Assembly (NCBI GenBank): GCA_002493905.1
Contig: DLAJ01000012.1
Coordinates: forward strand, 1-64,000
Direction: 5' to 3'
Source: Lachnospiraceae bacterium UBA7050
Lineage (GTDB): Bacteria > Bacillota > Clostridia > Lachnospirales > Lachnospiraceae
Length of the DNA: 64,000 nucleotides
Part shown: in pieces, positions 55,407-63,514 of the stretch
How the letters are laid out: the number at the start of each line of letters is the position of its first letter
How positions within the stretch are numbered: position 1 is the first letter of the stretch
Notes under the pieces: generated by a model
The model's input: only the letters and a program-made list of their open reading frames with translations
Told to the model about the DNA's origin: nothing
The model's database searches: none
Translations under genes and position numbers: made by a program

Positions 55407-57155
55407 ATGAAAAATAAACGGATGAAAACGAAAGCGGAAAGAGGAAAAAAAAAGCATGAATATATCAAAGCCTTCAACAAAAACAACCACCTCCGGCTCA
55501 CCGCTGCCGTCTTCCTTCGCATACTCGGCATCCCGGCAATGCTCATTGTATCTTTCGTCCTTGGCGAAGTCATCGATGCGGTATCCGTCATGGATATGAA
55601 CCGGCTGCACAGGCTTCTGTGGATGGCCGGCGCAGCGATCATTTTTTTTGCCGTGCAGGAGACACTGTACCACCGCCTGCTGAGCGCGTATATCAAAAGG
55701 GCTCTTTCACAGTACAAGTCCTATGCGTTTAAGAGGCTTACTGCAAAAGGCATCAGCGCCTTTTCAAAAGAGAGTACCGGGCGTTATCTGTCTGTCCTGA
55801 CCAATGATGTCACAGTGATCGAAAAGGATTATTTACGGGGCTTCTTTGAACTGATCGCCCAACCCCTGACGTTTGCTGCCACACTGGCTATGATGTTCTC
55901 CTACAGCATTGCCCTGACTGCTGCGGCCATACTGCTTTGCTTTTTGCCATTTCTGGGCATTGCCCTCTTCAGCCCGGAGCTGGCAAAACGGGAGAAGGCA
56001 TTAAGCGACAAAAATGAGAACTTTACCTCAAAATTAAACGACCTCCTTTCGGGATTTTCTGTCATCAAAAGCTTCAAGGCTGAGACGGAGGCGGCACTCA
56101 TATTCGATGAAGAGAACCGGTCAGCCGAGCAGGTGCGGAGCCGCCGCCTTTTCTGGCAAGGCCTCCTTGAAGCAGCGGGCGGAAGCCTGTCCATGTTGAT
56201 GCAGTTCGGTATTTTCTTTATCGGCGCATATCTGGCTGTGCGCGGGCATATCACGGCAGGCGTGGTGCTCATCTTCACGAATCTCTCAAACTCCCTGATC
56301 GTGTCCGTGCAGATGATTCCCCAGAATCTTGCACAAAGAAAGGCCGCGAAAGTGCTGATAGAAAAGATGGCAAAAATAGCGGAGGAAAATTCGTCCCGCT
56401 CCGGCGAAACCATCGAGCCTGTACTGAATGATTCCATCTCGATCGAAAATCTGACTTTCGGCTATGAACCGGGCAAGCCTGTGCTGCATGATTTGAGCCT
56501 GCGTCTTGAAGCCGGGAAAAAATACGCAATTGTCGGTTCCTCCGGCTCTGGCAAAAGCACTCTTTTGAATCTTCTGATGGGTTCCGGCGACGACTATGAA
56601 GGACATCTGCGTTTTGACGGCAGGGAGCTTCGTGATATTGCTCCCGACAGCCTGTATGAGCTTATGAGTCTGATCGGACAGAATGTCTTCCTCTTTGACG
56701 ATACGATCCGCCGCAATATTACGATGTTCCGCGACTTTCCGGAAAAAGTTGTTGACAATGCCATATCCCGCGCAGGTCTGAAAGAGCTGATCAGGGAACG
56801 CGGGGTGGATTACAGGTGTGGTGAAAACGGCTCAGGGCTTTCCGGCGGCGAACGGCAGCGAATTTCCATCGCCCGGTGCCTTCTGCGCAGAACCCCCGTT
56901 TTACTTTTGGACGAAGCCACTGCGTCGCTTGACAATCAGACCGCCTTCGCGGTCACCGAATCGATACTGGAACTTGAGGGGCTGACACGGCTCATTGTAA
57001 CCCACCGTCTTGACAGGATTCTTTTGGAAAAGTACGATGAGATATTTGTCCTGCGCGACGGCAGAATGATTGAGCAGGGAACATTCGATAACCTGATGGA
57101 CAGAAAGGGATATTTTTACTCTCTTTATACAATCGGCAGCTCTGATTATCTATAA
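55407..57155 (+). CDS. ABC exporter, fused membrane and ATPase domains
   Basis: A 582-residue half-transporter that should dimerise. A lysine-rich start is followed by six membrane segments (about 30-310) and an ATPase: GSSGSGKSTLLN, Q-loop SLIGQNVFLFDD, signature LSGGERQRISIARCL, Walker B VLLLDEATASLD, switch His in VTHRLDR. Substrate unknown; drug, peptide or lipid export is typical. ATG 55407 has AAGGAG 7 bases upstream; ATG 55389 lies directly on AAAGGGAG and is too close. Confidence 0.92.
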   Translation: MKNKRMKTKAERGKKKHEYIKAFNKNNHLRLTAAVFLRILGIPAMLIVSFVLGEVIDAVSVMDMNRLHRLLWMAGAAIIFFAVQETLYHRLLSAYIKRALSQYKSYAFKRLTAKGISAFSKESTGRYLSVLTNDVTVIEKDYLRGFFELIAQPLTFAATLAMMFSYSIALTAAAILLCFLPFLGIALFSPELAKREKALSDKNENFTSKLNDLLSGFSVIKSFKAETEAALIFDEENRSAEQVRSRRLFWQGLLEAAGGSLSMLMQFGIFFIGAYLAVRGHITAGVVLIFTNLSNSLIVSVQMIPQNLAQRKAAKVLIEKMAKIAEENSSRSGETIEPVLNDSISIENLTFGYEPGKPVLHDLSLRLEAGKKYAIVGSSGSGKSTLLNLLMGSGDDYEGHLRFDGRELRDIAPDSLYELMSLIGQNVFLFDDTIRRNITMFRDFPEKVVDNAISRAGLKELIRERGVDYRCGENGSGLSGGERQRISIARCLLRRTPVLLLDEATASLDNQTAFAVTESILELEGLTRLIVTHRLDRILLEKYDEIFVLRDGRMIEQGTFDNLMDRKGYFYSLYTIGSSDYL

Positions 57156-57180
57156 TACCATGATAACTTTGCATCGGAAC

Positions 57181-57209
57181 TTGTATTATGGCCGCAAAAA
57201 TCCTATACT
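57181..57209 (+). promoter_or_regulatory. candidate promoter of the macrodomain gene
   Basis: TTGTAT (57181-57186) and TATACT (57204-57209) are 17 bases apart, about 120 bases before the start codon. The -10 could also be the overlapping TATAAT at 57209-57214. Confidence 0.35.
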
Positions 57210-57326
57210 ATAATCACCAATCCTCCATGTCAGAGCAGTTTACTGCGATGCCATGCGATCAAGGCATATTTGCAGCTCTGACTCAAATTGCCGCATTTCG
57301 TTCGTCTTACCCGAAAAGGAGCCGCC

Positions 57327-58301
57327 ATGAATACAAAAACCGACCTGTTATTAGAAGAACTGATCCGGGATTCCGACGGGGATGCGCGTATATCGCTTTC
57401 CCGATCCGACACAGCCTCTCTGGACGCTCAGGAAAAAAAGAACCTGATCCGCAGTCTGATGAATATCCGCATGCCGCGCGCCCTGTCCGAAAAGCTGCTT
57501 AAGCTGCAGGACGCCTATTTGCAGGAAGAACTTGAGGAAAAAAGCATCGTCTCTTTATCAGACATTCCGACCATCCGTGAGCTGCGCTCCCGAGGCGGCG
57601 ACGCTCCCTCCGTACAGAGCCGATACGCTCACGCGGCGGATGCGGAAACCGCTCATGCCACGCCCGTACAGTCCGCCCATACGACGGCTGCCTCCGTAAC
57701 TGCCGGAAAAGCGGCTGTCAGGTCAAAACATCTGGCGGAAAAGCTCTCTCTCTGGCAGGGCGATATCACAAGACTGAAGGTTGGCGCAATCGTCAACGCC
57801 GCCAATTCACAGATGCTTGGCTGCTTCGTCCCCTGTCACCGATGCATTGACAATGCCATTCACAGCGCGGCAGGCATGCAGCTTCGGGAAGAATGCCATC
57901 AGATCATGACACGCAAAAGAGCCGCATACGGCAAAGACTACGGGGAGCCCACCGGTACTGCAACCCTGACAGGCGCATATCAGCTTCCCTGCGATTATGT
58001 CATTCACACAGTCGGCCCGATCGTGTACGGCGATCTGACCGATGCGCTCTGTCAAGACTTGCAAAACTGCTATGAAAACGTTCTGAAATGCTGTATGGAG
58101 CATCATATCCGCTCCGTTGCATTCTGCTGTATCTCCACCGGGGAGTTTCATTTCCCAAATGAAAAAGCTGCAGAAATTGCGTTAGAGACAGCGGCTGCTT
58201 TTTTGGAAATGCACGGAGACGAGATGGAACGGATCATTTTTAATGTCTTTACCGACCGCGACCGAAGAATTTATGAGAAACTTTTGGGACTGGCCTCTTA
58301 A
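57327..58301 (+). CDS. protein-ADP-ribose hydrolase, zinc-dependent macrodomain
   Basis: A 324-residue protein. Residues about 140-324 form a macrodomain: LWQGDITRLKVGAIVNAANSQMLG binds ADP-ribose, FCCISTGEFHFPNEKAAEIA forms the second loop. The insert GCFVPCHRCIDNAIHSAAG carries the Cys/His set of zinc-containing macrodomains linked in other bacteria to SirTM ADP-ribosylation. The first 85 residues are helical, followed by an Ala/His-rich linker. It should remove ADP-ribose from proteins. No SirTM or lipoyl carrier gene is present here. AAGGAG lies 6 bases before ATG 57327. Confidence 0.9.
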   Translation: MNTKTDLLLEELIRDSDGDARISLSRSDTASLDAQEKKNLIRSLMNIRMPRALSEKLLKLQDAYLQEELEEKSIVSLSDIPTIRELRSRGGDAPSVQSRYAHAADAETAHATPVQSAHTTAASVTAGKAAVRSKHLAEKLSLWQGDITRLKVGAIVNAANSQMLGCFVPCHRCIDNAIHSAAGMQLREECHQIMTRKRAAYGKDYGEPTGTATLTGAYQLPCDYVIHTVGPIVYGDLTDALCQDLQNCYENVLKCCMEHHIRSVAFCCISTGEFHFPNEKAAEIALETAAAFLEMHGDEMERIIFNVFTDRDRRIYEKLLGLAS

Positions 58302-58345
58302 CAGACGCTTTGGCCAACATATCGGGATCAGAAAGGTTTATGCAC

Positions 58346-59212
58346 ATGACAGAGACAAAGCTTTACAGCAAAAACAATATATATCAAAAATTTGAGACAC
58401 TGAAAACAAATCGCAACAAGCGCTACAAATACAATGAATTTCTCGTTGAGGGCGTGCGAAGCTTAAACGAAGCCGTAAAGAACAACTGGCACATCAAGTC
58501 CCTGATCTATGACCGGAATCATTTGTCGGATTGGGCAAGGGACCTCATCAGTCAGGTACCGTCAAAAGAAAACTACTGTCTGACACCGGAGCTGATGCGG
58601 GACTTAAGCGGAAAAGAGGATTCCTCCGAGCTTATGGCTGTCATCGAGATGCGCGAAGACCATTTAGACAGCCTCACGCTGTCCGCAAATCCCTTTCTCG
58701 TTTTATTTGACAGACCTTCCAATAAAGGAAATCTCGGCACCATGATCCGCTCGTGCGACGCTTTGGGCGCGGATGCCTTGATCATCACGGGACACGCCGT
58801 CGATCTCTACGACCCGAATGTTGTCGTATCGGCAATGGGCTCTTTTTTTAATATGCAGATCGTCCGCGTACCGGACAATCAGGTTCTCTTTTCCTATCTT
58901 GACCGTCTGAAAAAGAACTATCCCGGCTTTATAACCGTCGGCACAACCGCCCATCACGAAAAGCCGTTGTATGACGCCGATCTGTCCGGCCCTTTACTGC
59001 TCATGATGGGGAATGAGACGATGGGCTTAAGCAGGGGCTTCAAAGACGCCTGCGACCTGCTCTTAACGATTCCGATGGCGGAGCAGTCCTATGCATCCTC
59101 CTTTAATGTCAGCTGCGCGGCATCCATTCTCATGTATGAAGTCACCAGACAGCGGAACGCTCCGCATGAACCGTCTCATGTGCCTGATTTTGCGAAATCT
59201 CCATCAGAATAA
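58346..59212 (+). CDS. TrmH/SpoU-family RNA 2'-O-methyltransferase
   Basis: A 288-residue enzyme. Residues about 10-95 form the RNA substrate-binding domain (TNRNKRYKYNEFLVEGVRSLNEAV). The SPOUT domain shows FDRPSNKGNLGTMIRSCDALGADALII, LLMMGNETMGLS and SFNVSCAASILMYEV, which form the SAM-binding knot. It methylates a ribose in rRNA or tRNA; the site is unknown. AAAGG lies 9 bases before ATG 58346 and 3 before ATG 58340, so the former is preferred. Confidence 0.92.
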   Translation: MTETKLYSKNNIYQKFETLKTNRNKRYKYNEFLVEGVRSLNEAVKNNWHIKSLIYDRNHLSDWARDLISQVPSKENYCLTPELMRDLSGKEDSSELMAVIEMREDHLDSLTLSANPFLVLFDRPSNKGNLGTMIRSCDALGADALIITGHAVDLYDPNVVVSAMGSFFNMQIVRVPDNQVLFSYLDRLKKNYPGFITVGTTAHHEKPLYDADLSGPLLLMMGNETMGLSRGFKDACDLLLTIPMAEQSYASSFNVSCAASILMYEVTRQRNAPHEPSHVPDFAKSPSE

Positions 59213-59243
59213 TTAGCGCAAAACCGCACAGCACTTAGGCAAT

Positions 59244-59271
59244 ATGCAAAAATTGCATGCAATTTTTGCAT
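59244..59271. repeat. perfect 28-bp palindrome
   Basis: The 28 bases from ATGCAAAAAT to ATTTTTGCAT read identically on both strands. It lies 30 bases past the methyltransferase stop and just before a candidate small-RNA promoter. It could form a cruciform, an operator or a loopless hairpin. Confidence 0.75.
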
Positions 59272-59277
59272 GGTTAC

Positions 59278-59412
59278 TTGTATTCTGCTTACAGATATGC
59301 TATATGAAAGGCATAAGAAGGGAAAACCGTAGAAGCGGCCACCCTCAGCTAATGCGAACTGTTATACACTAACAGCCGTCACTACTGCGAATAGTGGCGG
59401 CTATTTTCGTTT
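59278..59412 (+). ncRNA. candidate small RNA with promoter and terminator
   Basis: TTGTAT (59278-59283) and TATATG (59301-59306, preceded by TGC) are 17 bases apart. A transcript would begin near 59313 and end at a strong terminator: an 11-bp stem AGCCGTCACTA/TAGTGGCGGCT (59374-59402, one G-T pair) followed by ATTTTCGTTTTC. An alternative CTGTTA/TAACAG stem competes with the terminator's left arm. The GCGGCCACC and AGCCGTCACTA blocks resemble, from memory, the 3' parts of small clostridial holin-like toxin loci, but no toxin ORF survives. Confidence 0.5.
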
Positions 59413-59427
59413 TCTCTTAAAGCAAGC

Positions 59428-59520
59428 TGCGGGGGTATTTGGCCCTCGCGGCATTCGTCAAGGTCCTTCGGACTTTAACTCATTGCCCGCGGGAATAAAA
59501 AAACTCACAAAGCCCGGCAG
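59428..59520. repeat. structured intergenic sequence before the epimerase gene
   Basis: The stretch holds a hairpin AAGGTCC/GGACTTT with loop TTC (about 59460-59476) and GC-rich arms GCGGGGG and CCCGCGGG around it. It is of a type often repeated between clostridial genes. No gene is visible from 59413 to 59644. Confidence 0.4.
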
Positions 59521-59644
59521 TACATCCCATGCTCTTCGGGTTTTAAGTTACTCTCGAAAAATATGCAACGACTGTTCAATCTTTTATATATGGTCCGCAT
59601 ATTTTTCTCCGCGGTCAGAGTCATCGTCATGATTTCTGTCTGAA

Positions 59645-60547
59645 TCACTCGACCTCAATGGTATACACCGCCTCAAACCGTTTTCCCGGCATGAGCTGAT
59701 TGCCCCACTCGCGTTCCTCCAGCGTGCCGTGGAAGTTCTCCGCATCACAGCGCCCGTACCACGGTTCAATACAGATAAACGGCGCATTTTTATGCGGCGG
59801 CGACCAGATGCCAAACAAAGGTGCATCAAAGGAAACCGTCAGATACGGCTTCTTCTCTTTCGTCATCAGAGATACGCGGTGCGCCTGATCATGCTCGATA
59901 ATCAGCGCATCCTCATCAAACAAATGCTCATCAACCGGCAGTATTCCGTCCGTTAATTCATACGTTTTTTTACGCTCGGAAGCAAGTCCGTCCCTTCCGA
60001 TCACGGTGCTGTCCAACGGCTTTTTCGTGTCAAGCCCTATCAGATAATCGCTCTGCTTCGTATTTTTTTCAATCGGGCAGAGAAATGCCGGATGCCCGCC
60101 GATGGAAAAGTACATGACTTCATTCCCCGTGTTTTCCACCTGCCAGTGAACCTGCACGCCTGCTCCGTCCAAAACATAGCCGATCTGTAACAAAAACGGA
60201 AACGGGTAACGCTCCATACTCTCCCTGCTCTCCCGCAGCTCGAACCACAAAGCCTGTCCCTGACTTCCCTTCTCCAGTCCGCCTTCTTTTTCGACCGGCG
60301 TAAACTCCATATCGCGCGCAAAGCCGTGCTGGGACATCGCATAGGTTTTTCCCTTGTAAGTATACTGCTGCCCCTGAAGGCTTCCGACTAACGGAAACAG
60401 CACGGGCGACGTGCGCTTCCAGTATGCCGGGTCGGCATTCCACATATATTCCCTTCCGTCCGTCAGCCTGCGCAGCGACTTTAACTCCGCGCCATGCGAA
60501 TCCACTTCAATCCCGATCACTCCATTACTGATTTCCAACCGGCTCAT
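59645..60547 (-). CDS. aldose 1-epimerase family protein (LacX-like)
   Basis: A 300-residue galactose-mutarotase-fold protein: GAELKSLRRLTDGREYMWNAD near the start, SPVLFPLVGSL, SQHGFARDMEF with the active-site His, SIGGHPAFLCP with the second His, and FICIEPWYGRCD. Relatives interconvert anomers of free or phosphorylated sugars. The LacX subgroup is less well defined. It is monocistronic here. Confidence 0.93.
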   Translation of the reverse strand: MSRLEISNGVIGIEVDSHGAELKSLRRLTDGREYMWNADPAYWKRTSPVLFPLVGSLQGQQYTYKGKTYAMSQHGFARDMEFTPVEKEGGLEKGSQGQALWFELRESRESMERYPFPFLLQIGYVLDGAGVQVHWQVENTGNEVMYFSIGGHPAFLCPIEKNTKQSDYLIGLDTKKPLDSTVIGRDGLASERKKTYELTDGILPVDEHLFDEDALIIEHDQAHRVSLMTKEKKPYLTVSFDAPLFGIWSPPHKNAPFICIEPWYGRCDAENFHGTLEEREWGNQLMPGKRFEAVYTIEVE

Positions 60548-60589
60548 TATAGTCCTCCCTCTCCCTCTGCCCGATCATACATGAAATCA

Positions 60590-60622
60590 GCAGATATTGT
60601 GAGACCTTTTCACAATATCTGC
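60590..60622. terminator. 13-bp hairpin between the epimerase gene and a 33-aa gene
   Basis: A perfect stem GCAGATATTGTGA/TCACAATATCTGC with a 7-base loop lies 30 bases past the small gene's stop. The T-rich loop side is present but no clear T-run follows on the minus strand. Confidence 0.45.
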
Positions 60623-60653
60623 TTTACGTGACTCCATCCATGCCGCCTCTTTC

Positions 60654-60755
60654 TCAATCTTCCAGATATTCCCTGTATTCCTGTTCGCTTGCAAAGAGCA
60701 TGTAACTGCCTCCGACATATCCCATATAACCGTCTCTGACATAATACCCTTTCAT
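60654..60755 (-). CDS. 33-residue protein (MKGYYV family)
   Basis: A very short ORF starting MKGYYVRDGYMGYVGG and ending with an acidic helix-like tail (FASEQEYREYLED). GGAAGGG lies about 9 bases before ATG 60755, and a strong hairpin follows the stop. I recall similar tiny Gly/Tyr-rich proteins, with the same opening and the same (Y)MLFASE.EY..Y.ED end, in Lachnospiraceae annotations. Function unknown. Confidence 0.7.
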   Translation of the reverse strand: MKGYYVRDGYMGYVGGSYMLFASEQEYREYLED

Positions 60756-60949
60756 AACCGTACCCTTCCTTTCTCAAACCGCCCTGCGGCGTCCGCTTGT
60801 TTCTAAAAAGAAGAATAACAGTTACTTAGTCCATTAAATCGGACTTAATCTTGCATGCTCCTGCCTAAAAATGAACGGAAAAGAAATCATCCGGCATCAT
60901 TTTGAGCCTTCAAAAGCTACATGCCTAAAAATGAATCCCAAATAAATGA

Positions 60950-61933
60950 TCAAATAACGCGCCATGGATTTTCTTTTCCTTCCATAAAGCACTTACAGCC
61001 CTTAAGAGAATCCGCTACCATCGTGCGTATCGCATTCTCCGTATAAAACGCCATATGATGACTGACCGTCACGTTCGGAAAGCCGCGCAGAATCGCAAGC
61101 TCCCGGTTTGACAACACATCCGACTTCCGGTCATAGTAGTAAAGACCAAATTCATTTTCCACGACGTCAAGCGCCGCAGCGCCGATCTTTCCTTTTTCAA
61201 TTTGGGCGATTAACGCCGGTATGTCGATAAGCGGCCCTCTTGCCGTATTGACGATGACCACACCGTCCTTCATGCCGGACATGGTCTTTTCGTTCACCAG
61301 ATGATAATTTTCTTCCGTGAGCGGCGTATGCAGCGTAATGATGTCGGCACGCGCGAACAATTCCTCCAGCGGTACATACTGTGCAAAACGCCCCGCTTCC
61401 TCATTCGGGTAAAGATCATACGCAAGAATCTGACAGCCGAAGCCCGATAAATCCCGTACAACGGTCCTGCCGATCCGCCCGGTGCCGATCACGCCCACCG
61501 TCAGATCTTTCAGCTCGCGTCCGAGGCTCCCCTTCAGCGTATAATCCTGAATATTGGTCCGCTCTATGATCCGCTTCATATTACGCAGGCTCATTAAAAT
61601 CAGCATGACTGTATAATCCGCAACGCCGTCTGGACCGTACGGTGCGTTTGCCACCTGTATCCCGAACTCCTTCGCCGCCTCCACATCAATATGATCGTAG
61701 CCGATCGTGCGCGTCGCAAGATAACGCACGCCCGCCTCATGAAACTTTGCGATCAGCTCCCGCGTCATCTTAGAGGTCAGAATATCCATGCAGGCACACC
61801 CTTCTGCAAGATGCACGTTCTCCTTGCTTGGTGCGTCCCGGCATATGACAAGCTCCATGCCCAGTTCTTTGCTGTAATGGTCAAACCATTTTTTCTCATC
61901 AAAATCCCGATAGCTGTAAACGACTGTTTTCAT
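60950..61933 (-). CDS. D-isomer-specific 2-hydroxyacid dehydrogenase (D-lactate type)
   Basis: A 327-residue NAD-dependent enzyme. The nucleotide-binding loop is VGVIGTGRIGRTVVRDL. Catalytic residues are Arg in NTARGPLID, Glu in VENEFGLYY and His in VSHHMAFYTENA. The RTIGYDHID and NAPYGPDGVADYTVMLIL blocks fit the D-lactate/D-hydroxyisocaproate group, as does the VanH-like length. It probably reduces pyruvate or a 2-oxo acid. Monocistronic. The 60756-60949 gap holds a 14-bp direct repeat (TGCCTAAAAATGAA) and no gene. Confidence 0.93.
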   Translation of the reverse strand: MKTVVYSYRDFDEKKWFDHYSKELGMELVICRDAPSKENVHLAEGCACMDILTSKMTRELIAKFHEAGVRYLATRTIGYDHIDVEAAKEFGIQVANAPYGPDGVADYTVMLILMSLRNMKRIIERTNIQDYTLKGSLGRELKDLTVGVIGTGRIGRTVVRDLSGFGCQILAYDLYPNEEAGRFAQYVPLEELFARADIITLHTPLTEENYHLVNEKTMSGMKDGVVIVNTARGPLIDIPALIAQIEKGKIGAAALDVVENEFGLYYYDRKSDVLSNRELAILRGFPNVTVSHHMAFYTENAIRTMVADSLKGCKCFMEGKENPWRVI

Positions 61934-62059
61934 GACTGCCCTGCTCCATTACCTGCCGCGTTTCCCGCACACTCTTTCCGCGCTTTTTCCACGGCCGGTT
62001 CCTTCCTGCTTTGTTTTTTTTCTTCGGATCCCCTTCTCCTTCTGTTTCCCCCGGTGCTT

Positions 62060-63514
62060 TTATTCCCGCTCTGTTTCCTTCTGCGCTTTCTCTTCCTTCT
62101 CTTTTTCCTTCGACGCTTTTTCTTCCTTCGACGCTTTTTCTTCCTTCTGCGCTTTTTCTTCCTTCTGCGCTTTTTCTTCCCGCCCCGCTTCCTTCTGCGC
62201 TTTCTCTTCCTGCTCTTTTTCCCGTATCTGCTTTAAGCGCTTTGCAAGTTCCCGCTTTATGTCATTATAGCGGTTATCGTTAATCCAGTCGATCTCATCC
62301 ACGGATTCTTCACTAAAGGAAAACTGGTCATGTTCCTCCTCGTATTCCTCTGCCGGTTCATCCTCTTTGATATAATCTAAGTCTTCTTTGCCAAGCTTCC
62401 TGAAGTCGTTGACTTTTTTTATGAGCAGGCGGAGGCTGTTCTTCGTCGTGTCAAACACGCCCGCACCGTCTAAATTCATGACGATCATACCGATCGGCAC
62501 TGCAATGATCATGCCGATCACGCCGAAAAAGCGATAGCCGATATACAAAAGAAACAATGTCGGAAGCGGCTTGACACCGATCGTATCCCCGATAAATTTC
62601 GGCTGGATAAGCTGTCTGACTAACTGCCCGACACCCCAGATGATCAGCAGACCGAACGCCATCCGATAGTTACCTGCAAACAATTGGAACACTGCCCAAG
62701 GCATCAAAATCGTACCCGTGCCAAACACCGGCAGAAGATCAAGAAACGCAATGAGCAGCGCCAGTAAAAACGCATATTTGACACGAAGTATCATGAGTCC
62801 GATCACAAGCAGCAGATAAATCCATAATTCAATGCGGAACTGCGCCACAAAATATCCGCCCACGGAACGCTTCATCGTCCGGAATCCGATCTGCCATTTC
62901 TGCTGAATGGAAAGCGGCATATGCACCCTGAAATAGCGGTAAATCTCCTCCCGTTCCGCCACAAAATAGTATGATGAAATGAGGCACATGATGATGCTGA
63001 TGATTGCGCTCGGAATACTTTTCACAAAGTTTCCGACTGCGTTCATTGCCGGAGAGCCCAGCTTATTGACCAGATCGCCGATATACTGGCTCAGATTCGA
63101 ATACAGGTCGGCAAGTGTCGTCTGCACATCAACAGGCAGGCGCTTATAGAACACATTCCATTTATCACTGAAACCTTCCAGCTCCTGCTCAAAACTCTTC
63201 CAGATATCCGGCAGATCATTCAGCATCCCCACACCCTGCTTAAACAGCTCCGACACAAGCAGATACAGCGCCCCGCCGACCGCTGAGATTGCAAGCACGA
63301 TGACAAAAACCGACATTGCCTTGCGCTTGATACGCAGTTTTTTTTCAAGAAAGCTCACCAGCGGATTCGCGATGGATGCAATGATCCAGCCGATCAGAAA
63401 CGGGATAAAAAACAAAACGACCTTGGGAACAAGAATCACAACGGCCAGAAACACTCCCACTGCGATGACCAGATTGATGATAATCTTTACGTACTGTCTG
63501 AGATCTTTATTCAT
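62060..63514 (-). CDS. AI-2E family (PerM-like) transporter
   Basis: A 484-residue protein with about eight membrane segments (about 10-350), matching the AI-2E/PerM family: FFIPFLIGWIIASIANPLV, YFVAQFRIELWIYLLLVIGL, LPVFGTGTILMPWAVF and the late QPKFIGDTIGVKPL. The last 75 residues are a highly charged tail with KEEKAQ/KEEKAS repeats encoded by 18-bp DNA repeats (about 62075-62215). Substrate unknown. AGGAGG precedes ATG 63514, which overlaps the 3' end of ysxC by 8 bases. Confidence 0.9.
   Translation of the reverse strand: MNKDLRQYVKIIINLVIAVGVFLAVVILVPKVVLFFIPFLIGWIIASIANPLVSFLEKKLRIKRKAMSVFVIVLAISAVGGALYLLVSELFKQGVGMLNDLPDIWKSFEQELEGFSDKWNVFYKRLPVDVQTTLADLYSNLSQYIGDLVNKLGSPAMNAVGNFVKSIPSAIISIIMCLISSYYFVAEREEIYRYFRVHMPLSIQQKWQIGFRTMKRSVGGYFVAQFRIELWIYLLLVIGLMILRVKYAFLLALLIAFLDLLPVFGTGTILMPWAVFQLFAGNYRMAFGLLIIWGVGQLVRQLIQPKFIGDTIGVKPLPTLFLLYIGYRFFGVIGMIIAVPIGMIVMNLDGAGVFDTTKNSLRLLIKKVNDFRKLGKEDLDYIKEDEPAEEYEEEHDQFSFSEESVDEIDWINDNRYNDIKRELAKRLKQIREKEQEEKAQKEAGREEKAQKEEKAQKEEKASKEEKASKEKEKEEKAQKETERE

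Noticed and set aside
57188..57502. 104-residue plus-strand ORF before the macrodomain gene
   Set aside because: It overlaps the true start in another frame and has no ribosome site; the macrodomain ATG at 57327 has AAGGAG.
61691..62236. 181-residue ORF on the plus strand with a Phe/Leu-rich tail
   Set aside because: It is antisense to the dehydrogenase start and to the charged repeat tail of the AI-2E transporter, which explains its composition.
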